From Hyposmocoma kahamanoa (lineage: Eukaryota; Arthropoda; Insecta; Lepidoptera; Cosmopterigidae): DNA of 64,000 nucleotides. Below the pieces are notes generated by a model that did no database searches, was not told the origin of the DNA, and saw only the letters and a program-made list of their open reading frames with translations. Positions 32,862 to 43,600 of the stretch are shown piece by piece. The stretch is from NCBI RefSeq assembly GCF_003589595.1, contig NW_020653855.1, positions 577,600-641,599 of the forward strand. The letters run 5' to 3'. The first letter of the stretch is position 1. Each line of letters starts with the position of its first letter. The position numbers and the translations under genes are program-made.

Positions 32862-33250
32862 TTAATAATTATATTTATTACATAGAAACCTAGTCCACAC
32901 ACGCTAAGTGAGGCAAATTGAAGCGCGCCCAAAGGGCCTACACGAGCGGGCGGGCCTTCAGTGCTCAAGGTCAACTTGCACCGCGAACAGCTCAAGAATT
33001 TTAGCTAAAAATGATGAAATGTGCGGTAAATGAGTGTAAAAATACGTCAGACAAACATAAAATAGATACTAACATCACATTCCACAAGGAACTAACGCGT
33101 TTCAACTTGTATTTTTATTTAGATATTCACTAAACCCGAAAATTAACCTACTACTAAAACTAGCCTACATGAATTTATTTGATTTTTGCCTCACTTGTGA
33201 CAGTTCGTTTGACATGAACCTGTCATTCTATGCGTTATTATTCTAAGATT
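32862..33250 (+). mobile_element. P-like element copy A, THAP half-domain
   Basis: It matches copy B (49965-50634) in the opposite orientation: CACGCTAAGTGAGGCAAATT.., GGCCTACACGAGCGG, and right end TTCTATGCGTTATTATTCTA. The left TIR is degraded. At 33011 it codes MMKCAVNECKNTSDKHK..NITFHKE, the C-x4-C first half of a THAP zinc finger. The reading then leaves the domain; in copy B a GTAACG donor stands there. Confidence 0.65.
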
Positions 33251-33970
33251 TATTACATATTTATCGGCAATAAAAATTTAAAAGTCCAGAACCCTTGTAT
33301 GCTATATTACATCTCATTATATTGATATAATAAATCTGTATTATATATATATTACTCTGCACTAAATAAATGAAGAATATAATAACTGAATGAGTTTCAG
33401 ACAAAAGTTTATTTACTTCGTTTCATCTTTCGGAAAACGAAAGAAACTGCTCTCTTTATATCGTTTAGATGATGACATATAGCCGTGGACGGCACAACTC
33501 ACGACCATTATAAATAGTAACGTAAAATGATGTTATATATTAACGTACACATTTCATAATGAATAAATGAAAACTATATTCAAATATCAAACCTGTCTTA
33601 GCGCGAAAACGGCTCGCCGACAGCCTTGTTGCCGTTCAATCAATGTGACCGTCAATGTGTGGTGCGGTATCTAAAGTTAGGGAGGGGCGGAGTCCATTCT
33701 CGTTAATTTTTTGTTCTTTGACCATAGTTTAGGTTAAGTTAAAATAAAACAATACAAACAAAAAATTCTATAAATTATATTTGGATAAGAGATTACAATT
33801 CATTTGCATGCAATAGTTATTAATAATAAAAGAATAAAAAAAACACAGTCAAGTTATAAATGCACTCGAGATAGTTTATAATACTTACATTTCTTGTTCA
33901 TGAAATTACAAAATCTAAGCTAGTAAACGTGTAACACAAAATGTTCAAGTTTGTTTGAGTTACCTATGCT
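33251..33970. other. AT-rich intergenic DNA
   Basis: No frame or repeat end recognised. The part near 33600-33700 is richer in GC. Confidence 0.3.
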
Positions 33971-33974
33971 AAAT

Positions 33975-34665
33975 ATTATACTCCAGCCAAATTCGACATA
34001 GAATGTCTAATAAGAAAACCTTGCTAGGCAATTCCAATTCAATCCAATTCTAGTAACTGTATCGACTTTTAATGGAGCAATAAACATTTCTGACTTAACG
34101 TCAATTATGCCTCATGGAAGACCATGAGGGGTGCGATTAAAAAGTATCGATACTTTTTGGTATCGAGTACTTTTCCCTCCGATACCGGTACTTTCCATTG
34201 GATACTTTTCAGGCATTAGTACTTTTTGTCAAGTATCGTATCGTAGGACACCTCAAACCATAACGCAAGTCACCTAGCTATTTTTTTTAAACTTTGTCAC
34301 AAAATACTTAGCTGTATATTGTAACCCACCATTTGCCTCTTTAAAAGAAGTTTGTCGCTTCTTTAGAACGTTTGTTTTCAAACTTTCAAACGCAGACAAT
34401 AACAATGTCAAAAACGACAAACGGACCGTCACCAAATATATTTTTGTTCTTATGTGATGACGATGTGAAATTACGATTGATTGACTTGATCAAATTATTT
34501 TATTATTTGTATCAATTAAAAATCATAAATCAATAAAAAGACAAACTCATGTGTTTTATTGTGCCTTTAAGTAGGGAATCGGCATGACAAAAGCATTGTA
34601 TCGATATTTTTGTATCGATACAGCGTCCCTAGTTCTACATCGAATTTGGCTAGAGCATAGACATT
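33975..34665. mobile_element. Foldback element with nested hAT-like MITE
   Basis: Outer arms CTATGCT..CCAGCCAAATTCGACATAGA (33968-34001) and TCTACATCGAATTTGGCTAG..AGCATAG (34634-34662) are inverted. Inside, 34130-34170 (GGGTGCGATTAAAAAGTATC) pairs loosely with 34600-34632 (TTGTATCGATACAGCGTCCC), typical of hAT MITEs with ATCGATAC blocks. No target duplication could be fixed. Non-coding. Confidence 0.5.
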
Positions 34666-35200
34666 TTAAACTATATGTTGACAAGTTTCCTTAACGACCC
34701 TAAAATTGTTGTGCTAGTGTCGATTTTTAACTGCAATGTACGTGATGTTAGTAAACTACTTTTGTTAATCAAATATCCGCAACACGGGTCTTAAATAACT
34801 TGTCAAAGGTTAACCTTGACCACCGCTGACGAAAACTAGTTCTTTCCCTAGGCGCCAAGCCTGTATAGTGATATGACATGTTATGAATTTCCACCATAAT
34901 ATTAATCCAATTCTCCTAAGTCAAAGACCGTAACTGAACATAAATTGCAATTACGAATCCATACTTAAATATAATATACAAATAACACAAGGAATATCTT
35001 CTTTCATTGAAGCTTTAAGGCGTCATTGGCAAGTTAATGTAAGACGCTTTAAATCGTCCACGGCGTTCAAAGGGTTAAGTTTAAAATATCTTTATGGTAA
35101 TTATGAAAAATAAAAAAACAGTCTTAATTGAAGTTAAAAAACTAACGCATAATTTTTGGCAAAACTTAATACTACGCACCAGCTCTACTCTGATCTCCTT
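34666..35200. other. Intergenic DNA, nothing recognised
   Basis: AT-rich, no reliable frame, no clear repeat. Confidence 0.3.
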
Positions 35201-35211
35201 ATCATAAACAA

Positions 35212-35673
35212 CGCTATAGAGACGCAATGTCATTTAATTTGTTTGAAAACTATTCTGCCAAATCATTACAGTGATAACTGCGCTCCGATTGGCCAGCTCG
35301 AATTCGAAACAATTAATTTTAATTGTTTCACTTCAAATCGACCAGTTTAACTTGAGCTTTGATATAATGGACATAAATTGAAAAATTATATATTTAATGT
35401 TTAATTATGGATGAAATGTGATTCCGTTTGTTTTGTTTTATAAATAGTGCCCCATTGCTAGAGATACAATAAATACAGAATATTAATAATATAAATACGG
35501 AATATACGGAGACGTACACGCAGGTCAGTTGTTGGCGCTGTACTATTTCAGCTTTCTGATTTGTGATTTCAGCGCAAACGAGAGTTGATATTTAAAAGTG
35601 ATATAAGGCCCATTTGCCTGATGAGTTGCCATGGATGGACGGCCCTTATTTCGTCTCTATTTCTGGTTATATA
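35212..35673. mobile_element. CATCGAG MITE, degraded ends
   Basis: The interior follows the family (TTTGAAAACTATTCTGCCAA, ACGGAGACGTACACGCAGGT) and the right TIR TTCGTCTCTATTTCTGGTTA is present. The left TIR is reduced to TATAGAGACGCAATG. No duplication visible. Opposite orientation to the copy at 61859. Confidence 0.75.
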
Positions 35674-36099
35674 TTAGTTGGTAACTTTCGAGACATAGGC
35701 CACCTGAAGTTTTTTCTTTAAAAATTTTAAAAGGCTGGTTTTGCTCAACAATAAAACTGAAACTAAATAAGATATTAAAAAACCGATTACAGAGGGTTGA
35801 AGATCTAGTTCCGCAGATTTTAGATATGTTAATAACTCAATTTCGCAAAAAATGCCGATTACGTTGTTTATGACAAGGATTGCTGTATTATTACTGTATA
35901 GGGAGATTATTGCTATTATTATGAACATTGTTATCATACTTCAACGTCTATAAGCTTCCTCTAAATATGCTTCCGAGAGGAGGATATAAGTGACCAAAGG
36001 CCGTTAGATCATATTGCAATTTGAGAACTTAAATTCTACAATCACTCAATTTAGAATAGCTTACAAATATTAAATAGAACCAGTGTGGATTCCCTTAAT

Positions 36100-36290
36100 A
36101 AATAATGAGATTATAGCTAGTTTCATATTTTACAATATCAACAAGCAAACCGTGCCAGACGCTATGCTAACTAAGCCACGGAACGAACCAGCGGACCTCA
36201 CGTGCTTGTTTTGTCGGATCTTTGTATTTGGTTTTCAACGACTTTTTATCCGTAGCGCCATCTATGAGAAATCTATGAAAGTATTTCGTC
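36100..36290 (-). repeat. SINE family 2 copy
   Basis: Minus strand: TAGCGCCATC..inverse, GTTCGTTCCGTGGCTTAG (A-box region) and CGTCTGGCACGG. The head with the B box is cut off. Plus-strand frames here are artefacts. Confidence 0.55.
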
Positions 36291-36696
36291 TTATTTGTGG
36301 TCGCGATATCGAGGCGCACTTGATGGGGTTGATACGCTTTACTTGTAAATTAAGCTACGGTTATAAAAGTTAGCTTCGTGGTCCTCCCGCGGCTATGTAA
36401 ACTGAGCTTAAGGATAAATGCAAAACAGACAAAACTCGAAAAATACTTTTCTCTTGCCTACCAACTACGGCGCTACTAAATAGCATTAGCGTGCGCAATG
36501 GTCATTCTCGCGCTTGTAGAATATTATCTTTCGTGAAGTCCTTTTCGAAAGTAAATTGACAACTTTGGAAATATCTTTTGTCATTGCGCTTACATTCCGT
36601 CGCTAAAGCCGACATTACAGATAATTTACATTCGAAAAGTCCTTTACAACACTAAAAAAAATCAAGTGGATCGTAATGGAATCAATTGCATTTCTT

Positions 36697-36982
36697 CATT
36701 GACTTACAAATAAATGGACGACCAGTCTAATACAAAAACCACGAAAAAAATGTCCCAAGTCAACCTATTTAAACGTAGTGACATATAAAGGAATATGAAA
36801 AAGCTAAAACGTTGAATTTAAATTGTAATGTCATCGCAGTACTGTCTAATTTTGCTTGCTTCGCTGTCAGTCGAACAAACGAAGACTAAAGCGTGAATGA
36901 CGCTCTGTATACGATTTTAACGCCCTATAAGTTCGGACACTTTTTAGCGCGGACCCGATGTCCATATAATTGTAAGTCAATG
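36697..36982 (+). mobile_element. CATTGACTTAC MITE, copy 1
   Basis: 286 bases with ends CATTGACTTACAAATAAATG and ATTGTAAGTCAATG, flanked by perfect 8-base duplications CATTTCTT (36689-36696 and 36983-36990). Its near-identical partner lies inverted at 49987-50270. No coding. The CA start and 8-base duplication fit P or hAT families. Confidence 0.9.
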
Positions 36983-37007
36983 CATTTCTTGATTAATTCG
37001 ACTTCGT

Positions 37008-37170
37008 CCAGGGAACTACTGCCACCTTCTGCCGCCAAGCAGTAATATGAGCATAACTGCGTTACGTCTTTGAAGGTGACATGAGACTTGTCAACTTGTG
37101 TCGTAAGAGTGACGGGAGCAGTGGCAGAGCCAGATCTTTGAGATTTAAAGCTCTGAGTGGCACTGTCGTG
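37008..37170 (-). repeat. Dispersed repeat X fragment
   Basis: It shares GCCACCTTCTGCCGCCAAGC, GTGACATGAGACTTGTCAAC and GATTTAAAGCTCTGAGTGG with other copies. Confidence 0.5.
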
Positions 37171-37299
37171 GATAGTGCTTACGGATTTATTGAACTAGAC
37201 AAAGTTTGACATTTATACTCGCTTTTTTTGTGAACGCGTTTATTTGAACGCATCTTTATTCGAACTGTCAGTTCGGAAATTTGAATACAAATTTCTTTT

Positions 37300-37540
37300 T
37301 TTTTCCGGCTTCAATTAAGGAGGAGGTTCTCAATTGAACTGTATGTTTTTTGTGATTTTGATGATTATTTCTTTGTTGGAAAGAGGGTACCTCAGTATTT
37401 GTATTTAAATTTGAAGAAAATATTCCTCCTCTAAGGGTGGCAAACTAAGGGATGAATCCTGTGTCGCGCACATTCCGGTAACTGAATTTCAATAAAACTT
37501 GGAAAGTAGTTTCACACGATTTCGTAAAAAAAATACAAAA
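37300..37540 (-). repeat. RTE-like LINE 3' tail, repeat Z
   Basis: Minus-oriented: GAGGAGGTTCTCAATTGAAC, TTTGTTGGAAAGAGGGTACC, GGGTGGCAAACTAAGGGATG. It lies just beyond the poly(A) signal of the C1orf198-like gene. Confidence 0.5.
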
Positions 37541-37600
37541 ATTGTCGAAGTTCTAGCATTTTCTTTAAGAATCCTCTTATAAAATATTATATAGGTCATA

Positions 37601-37606
37601 TTTATT
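37601..37606 (-). promoter_or_regulatory. Polyadenylation signal of the C1orf198-like gene
   Basis: AATAAA on the minus strand about 83 bases after the stop codon at 37689. Confidence 0.55.
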
Positions 37607-37688
37607 AAAGTAGTCAGGCTTTTTCTTCAGTCAGGTTTTTTCTTTTCTTGTTGCTGGATTTGTGACAAGCCTGCAACTTATTATACAA

Positions 37689-40600
37689 TTACCAGTTGTC
37701 CAAAAAGTCATAGCCCGTCTTCGGAACGCCGGAAGACTCGGTGAGGGTCTCCGTCGATTGGAAATCCGTGGAAGAAGCGTGACTCGAGAGAAGACCGCGG
37801 TTTTCATCGGACAAATCTGTAATTTACAAAGCCAATACTCAATTGTTTATTGTAGGATTCGAAGTTATAATTATCATCAATGGTTCGAAAAAGGTGTTCT
37901 ACATATCGACTGTGAACTGGCAACCGGTACTATCTTAATTTTGACAACTTTACAGGTGAAGAAACAAATTTTTTGCGTCATTTATATAGCATCTGGTTCA
38001 TTAAATAAAAATACGTAGTGTACATACATATATGTGTAATAAAAATATCACTGTCACGCAGAGGTCCTGGGTTCGATTTCCAGGCCTACATATATTTCTC
38101 TCGTGAGTTTGGGTGTAATTTGCGGTTGTCTATGTGTGTGTCTATGGCACCCGCGACTCAGGGTCTCCATAGTGGACAACAGCTGTACCGCTAACCGCTG
38201 TTTAAAAAACTAAACATACTGCATTTGCCATGCATGTACATTAGGGATATCTGTGCATTTGTCAAAACTTATCCTCAATATTTCAAAATACGTGGTGAAA
38301 TTAATCAAAGGCAGCTTTTGTACCAACCTCGTTGCCATAAAGTAAATTATAAGAAAAACAGCTTCAACATGTGTATAATTATTTACAACAATCTGCCAAA
38401 TTAAATTAAGTTGTTGCAAGGACATACTTTTAAATTACAATTGACAAAATGGCTTTTGACACATTGCTTCTATAGTAATAAAGAATACTTAGAATTTCCA
38501 AATAAAAATTTACATTAATTTGAAGTACAATTAACAATAGAAACCAAACATGACATTAATAATAGGGGTTAAAGTATGAAATTGCCGATTTGTACTGAAA
38601 ATCTAATTTGTTTATTTTTTAAATTTTTAACAAATTTATTTAATCAAAATAGTTGCCATTATTATCTATACATTGGTGCCATCTAATGGGAAGGTTATTA
38701 ATGCCTTTGCGATAGAACTCCGACGATCTAGACTGCACAAACTGTGTGAAAGCATTTTGTACTGCCTCCTGGGAAGAAAACTTCTTGTCACGTAGATAAT
38801 TGTCCAAATCACGAAAAAAATGGTAGTCCGTTGGAGCAAGGTCTGGTGAATACGGAGGATGACGAATGGTTTCTAACTGCAGTTCCTGAAGGGTCAAAAT
38901 GGTTTCTCGTGCTGTGTGAGGTCTCGCGTTGTCGTGGAGCAATAATGGTGAAGATCGATTCATGAGTCGGGGCTGTTTTACTGCTAGTTTTGTCAACATG
39001 GTTCGGAGTTCGGCACAATAGACATCTGCCATTATTGCTTGACCAGATCGGAGAAAACTATAGTGAATAACACCATGCTGAGACCACCAAACAGTTACCA
39101 TTACCTTTTTATTGGTAAGTTTTGCTTTAGGACACTGTTGTGGCATTTGACCTGGGGTCAGCCATTGCATTTTTCTTTTCCGGTTATCATAAAGAATCCA
39201 CTTTTCATCACATGTTACAATTCGATCCAATATTCCTTCATTTCTGTACCGGTTCAACAAGGCAACACAAGTTTCAACACGCGTTCCTTTCTGCAGATCA
39301 GTCAAATCATGAGGCACCCATTTTTCGTATTTTTTTATTTTATTGATTTGACGCAAGTGAGTCAATATTGTGGGTAAGGTAACGTTAAACCATGCCGCTA
39401 ATTCCTGGGTAGTTTGACTAGGATCGGCTTCCACTATCTCTCTTAATTCATCGTTATTCACCTGTGTGGGCGGTCTTCCTCGTGGCTCGTTCTTTAAGTC
39501 GAAATTTCCATCACGAAAGCGTTTAAACCAAAATCGCACGGTGCGTTCATTAGTAGACCCCTCTCCAAACGCAGCATTGATATTGCGGGCTGATTCTGCC
39601 GCGTTAGTTCCGCGTCGGAACTCGTATTCAAAAATCACTCGAATTTTCGCAGTATCCATCTTTCTTGTCTAAATTGAATAACAAAAACAATTGAAAGTCG
39701 ATATTCAAATGTTTCAAATTAAAAAAAAAAAAATCACAGAAACCATTTGAAAAAAGTTTCATTCGAAAACCTCAAACCATGAAGATTCTATAAAAATTCA
39801 AAGAACCTATTGCAATAAAACGGCAATTTCATACTTTAACCCCTAATATTTGCACATCTGCTTGCGGGTTGAATACAATGTACCTAATTTTATTTAAGAC
39901 CTTTATCATTACTGTATTCTGGCAAATAAACGTATTCTATTCTATTCTAGTGCGGGGCTATGAGTGTGTTGCGTTTATTTATTATTTATTTAAAAACTAC
40001 GTATTTTTATTTAATAAACCGGATGCTATATAAATGACGCAATTTTTTTCTTCACCTGTAAAATTGTCAAAATTGAGATAGTACCGATTGCCAGTTCACA
40101 GTCGATATACTATAGACATAGCTACAAGGAGCGATATAGATTTGTTAAAATCACCATATGTTAATTATTTACTGCTTAATTAATTAATTACTTAGTCAGT
40201 GTCTGTTTTTTCTGAGTCAATTGTTTCCGTAAGCCAAGCAACTACACATATTTAACTAAGTTTGTCATATCTAAACGACGCAGTATGTTAGTCATTAGGA
40301 TGATAAAGCATCTCGTTAACTAAATTCCTGGCCGATTGAATCATCTTGATACTCACACATCGAGTATATAACCAGAAATAGATACGAAATAAGGGCCGCC
40401 CGTCTCTTGCAACTCTCAGGCAAATGGGACTTATGTCACTTTTAAATATCAACTCTCGTTTGCGCTGAAATCACAAATTAGAAAGCTGAAATACTGCAGC
40501 GTCAACAACTGACCTGCATGTAAGTCTCCGTATATTCCAAAAATATTATATCTTTATTGTAATTGTAATAAAGAAAATACTCGTATCTCTAACAATGGGG

Positions 40601-43600
40601 GGCTGTTCCATGCGGTGGTGTGGGTAACAGAACAATTTATCTTTTGATCACCTTTACTACTGAACCGTAAAGGTGAACATTGATTTGTAACCGACTTGAA
40701 AAAACGACTTAAAAAAACATTCCTTAGGTACTACATGGGATAGATTTTTTTTGCACTTTTTTGGAACAGTCTTAAGCTGTGCTATAAGCCATTTCAGTAT
40801 GATATATTCATTACCGGACACCCTGTATATATACCGAGGACGATATTGCCGTTGTGGGTTGCACGATTGACGGTTGGCGGTTGGCGGTGGATAGTAAAAC
40901 ACAACCAGCATTCATGAAGTGATCATCAATTTAATAGAAATATGATAAAATGCTAGAATGCGAAGTCATTTTCCCCACATTGCGTAATCTCCAAACGAGT
41001 TCTTCAGTTAAAATTCCCTGCATTTGGGGAATTCCCCACAAATTGGCAACACTGGAGTTAGTTCCGAAAAAGTCTGACAAAAGAATCTGATGCCTATCGG
41101 ACGTGTATTCCCGCACTAAAAATCATATGGCTAAGTAGCCAATCTTGGTATCGAGCGGGCGCCCTGACTGGTCACCGCGCTAATTGGGCTCTCGGTTGAC
41201 TCCTTTTCGGCGATGCTCGCGCTACAAAGTTATAACTATTATAGTACAGAATTTTTTATTGAATTGATATTCAATTATTTTTTATGTGAAATTACTCCAC
41301 TAGTTTGTTATAATTATTAATACAAAGATCGAACACTCAGAACAAATTCCTTCGATTCGGCCGGATTCGAACCGACGTCTTCTAGTATACCGTGCCAGAC
41401 GCTATACCAACTAAGCCACGGAACGAACCAGCGGACGCCACGAAGTTTTTTTTGTGTTTGTTGCCGTGTCTTTGTATTAGGTTTTTAACGACTTTTTAGC
41501 CATAGCGCCATCTATGAGAACTCTTAAGTATTTCGTCACCCAGATCTACGACCAGAAGATACGAGATCAAACATATAGAAAAATTCGTGAGGTCCGCTGT
41601 TTCGTTCTGTGGCTTAGTCGGTATAGCGACCGGCACGGTATGCCAGAAGACGTCGGATCGAATTCGGCCGGATCGAAAGAATTTTTTCTGAATGGTCGAT
41701 CGTTGTATTAATAATTATTGAAATACAGTTACGGTCTTTTGCTACCGTTATGAAATTGTTCTCAAGGAAAAACCGAATATTAACCTTACATTAAACGGGA
41801 AAGAAGGTAGGAAGGGCAGTTGGCGGCATGAAGTGTATTAAAAAGGGCGGACAGGATATGCCAATCACAGCGAAGGCGAATCGGGAGCCATTTTAACCGA
41901 GCGCGAAATTCGGAAACACGGTCAAACTTACGGAGACCGAAAATAAATCGTATAGCCAAGTTTTGTAGGCGCTCTAGTTTATTCATAAGCTCTTCGGTCA
42001 CATCTAAATAACGAACGTCGGCATAGTCCAGTAAGGGGAGTAGAAGAGTTTGTGCAAGCATAATTTTGGTATGAAAAGGGATAAAGTATTGGAGTCGTTT
42101 GAGAGAGTGACATGAGAAGTGCATTCGTTTGCTAACCTCATTGACATGAGAAGTCCAAGACAATGTGCAGTCCATTACTAGACCTAGATTTTTTGCAGTT
42201 GTTAGTATAATTGCAATCCCATTGCATATACTGTAGTTCCATCATGTACCAACGCAGGTACAGATGACCAATCCAACTTGCACCTTAATCTGCTACTGCC
42301 TACAATCATGGCTTGAGACTTAGCCGGATTAACAAAACGGTCAAATGACTTTGCCCATACCTGTATGGCATACCTCGCCCACCTCAAAGTTACGATAGAA
42401 TTGAAGATCGTCAGCATATAGATGGAAGGGAGAAGAAATGACACGGGAAATATTATTAATAAAATGGAAAAGAGTAAGGGAGAGAGTACGCCGCCTTGGG
42501 GCACACCAGCAGTTAAGTTAGACTAAGTTGACGAGCCATCATTGATGTTCACGCACTGCTGGCGACCGAAAAGATAATAGAGAACCAACTTAAAACAGAA
42601 GAGGGGATATTAACCGCCTGAAGGGCACCAAGGAGAATGTCAAAGTCAACAGAGTTAAATGCGTTGCTGAAATCCAAGAGGGCAATGACAGTGAGCCTCG
42701 TATCATCCATAGCACGATGTATGTCTTCCGTAATGTTCAGTAATGCTCCAACAGTGCTATGAGATGGACGAAAACCAGACTGAAACGGACATAGAAGGTT
42801 ATGGGAGGAGAGGTAAGAATAAAGTTGTTTATGGACGATGGATTCTAGGGCTTTAGAAAGAANNNNNNNNNNTTCTAAAAAGACAAGACTATATATCACA
42901 TAGATTTGTTTCTTCAAACAATTGAAATTGATTACAATTGAAGCTGGTTTTCGGCGTGTTTATAACACTCGAATGATGCCATTAAAGTCATGAGACAATT
43001 ATTTTCTACTATCAATCGTTCTACACAGCGTTTGTTGAAATATAATTATTATAAAACAATGATAGAACACGTAATACAAACACGTTACAAAGAACACGTT
43101 TCTCATGACTCATAACATAATAAATAATACAGCCTATATTTTGATAACACTTGTCTTCTACATATCGCAATGTTAATACAATAGTGTAGTAACTCAAAAA
43201 GTGTATTTTTTCAAGAATCGATAAAAAACTAATTACTAGGAACGAATATTCCAGTTACTATTCGGTATTCGGCTTATTCGGTCTATTTTTTGCTAATCGG
43301 CCGAATACCGAATATTAAATCACTATTCGGCCGAATATGTAAAAACAGGAGGAAGAAATTAGAAAATACAGTAAATTATCACAAATAGTAACTTCTATGA
43401 GATCAAAAAAAGGTAACAAAGGAAATGAACACTAGCTACTTATTATGTAATTTTGTCATGAAACCACGATTAAATAAACGCTAACAAAATCAACCTAGTA
43501 ATTATTATTTGTAAATGAAAATAAAATGACTTACATTTACAAACTGAAGTGAAATAAACAATTACTTTCTTCATTAAGATGTCATAAAAATGATAAACTA

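Larger units (their letters stand above)
38172..39951 (+). pseudogene. CR1/jockey-type LINE tail, interrupted by mariner
   Basis: Left part 38172-38564 and right part 39844-39951 match the undisturbed copy at 44100-44565. The left part codes a broken version of the C-terminal IYNKLPN..KLTKWLLTHCFYS region; the right part is the 3' UTR ending GGCAAATAAACGTATTCTAT and (TTCTA)n. It is inserted in a SINE and itself holds the mariner. Confidence 0.75.
38048..39990 (+). repeat. SINE family 1 split by a LINE insertion
   Basis: The left part 38048-38171 (GTCCTGGGTTCGATTTCCAG, CTCTCGTGAGTTTGGGTGTA, GACTCAGGGTCTCC) stops at ATAGT. The right part resumes at 39952 with AGTGCGGGGCTATGAGTG and a TTTATTTATT tail. 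Together they equal one family 1 copy. Confidence 0.7.
37896..40113. mobile_element. Foldback element with 120-base arms
   Basis: 37896-38015 (ATATCGACTGTGAACTGGCA, then ..CACCTGTA.. inverse) and 39995-40113 are imperfect inverted repeats, ending in CTACGTATTTTTATTTAAT on the inside. Between the arms is a SINE that is itself split by a LINE and a mariner. The arms start about 80 bases upstream (on the minus strand) of the last exon of the C1orf198-like gene. No coding of its own. Confidence 0.65.

Noticed and set aside
37662..38018. Plus-strand frame of 118 codons
   Set aside because: It is the antisense of the last exon of the C1orf198-like gene, whose minus-strand reading has a conserved C-terminus.
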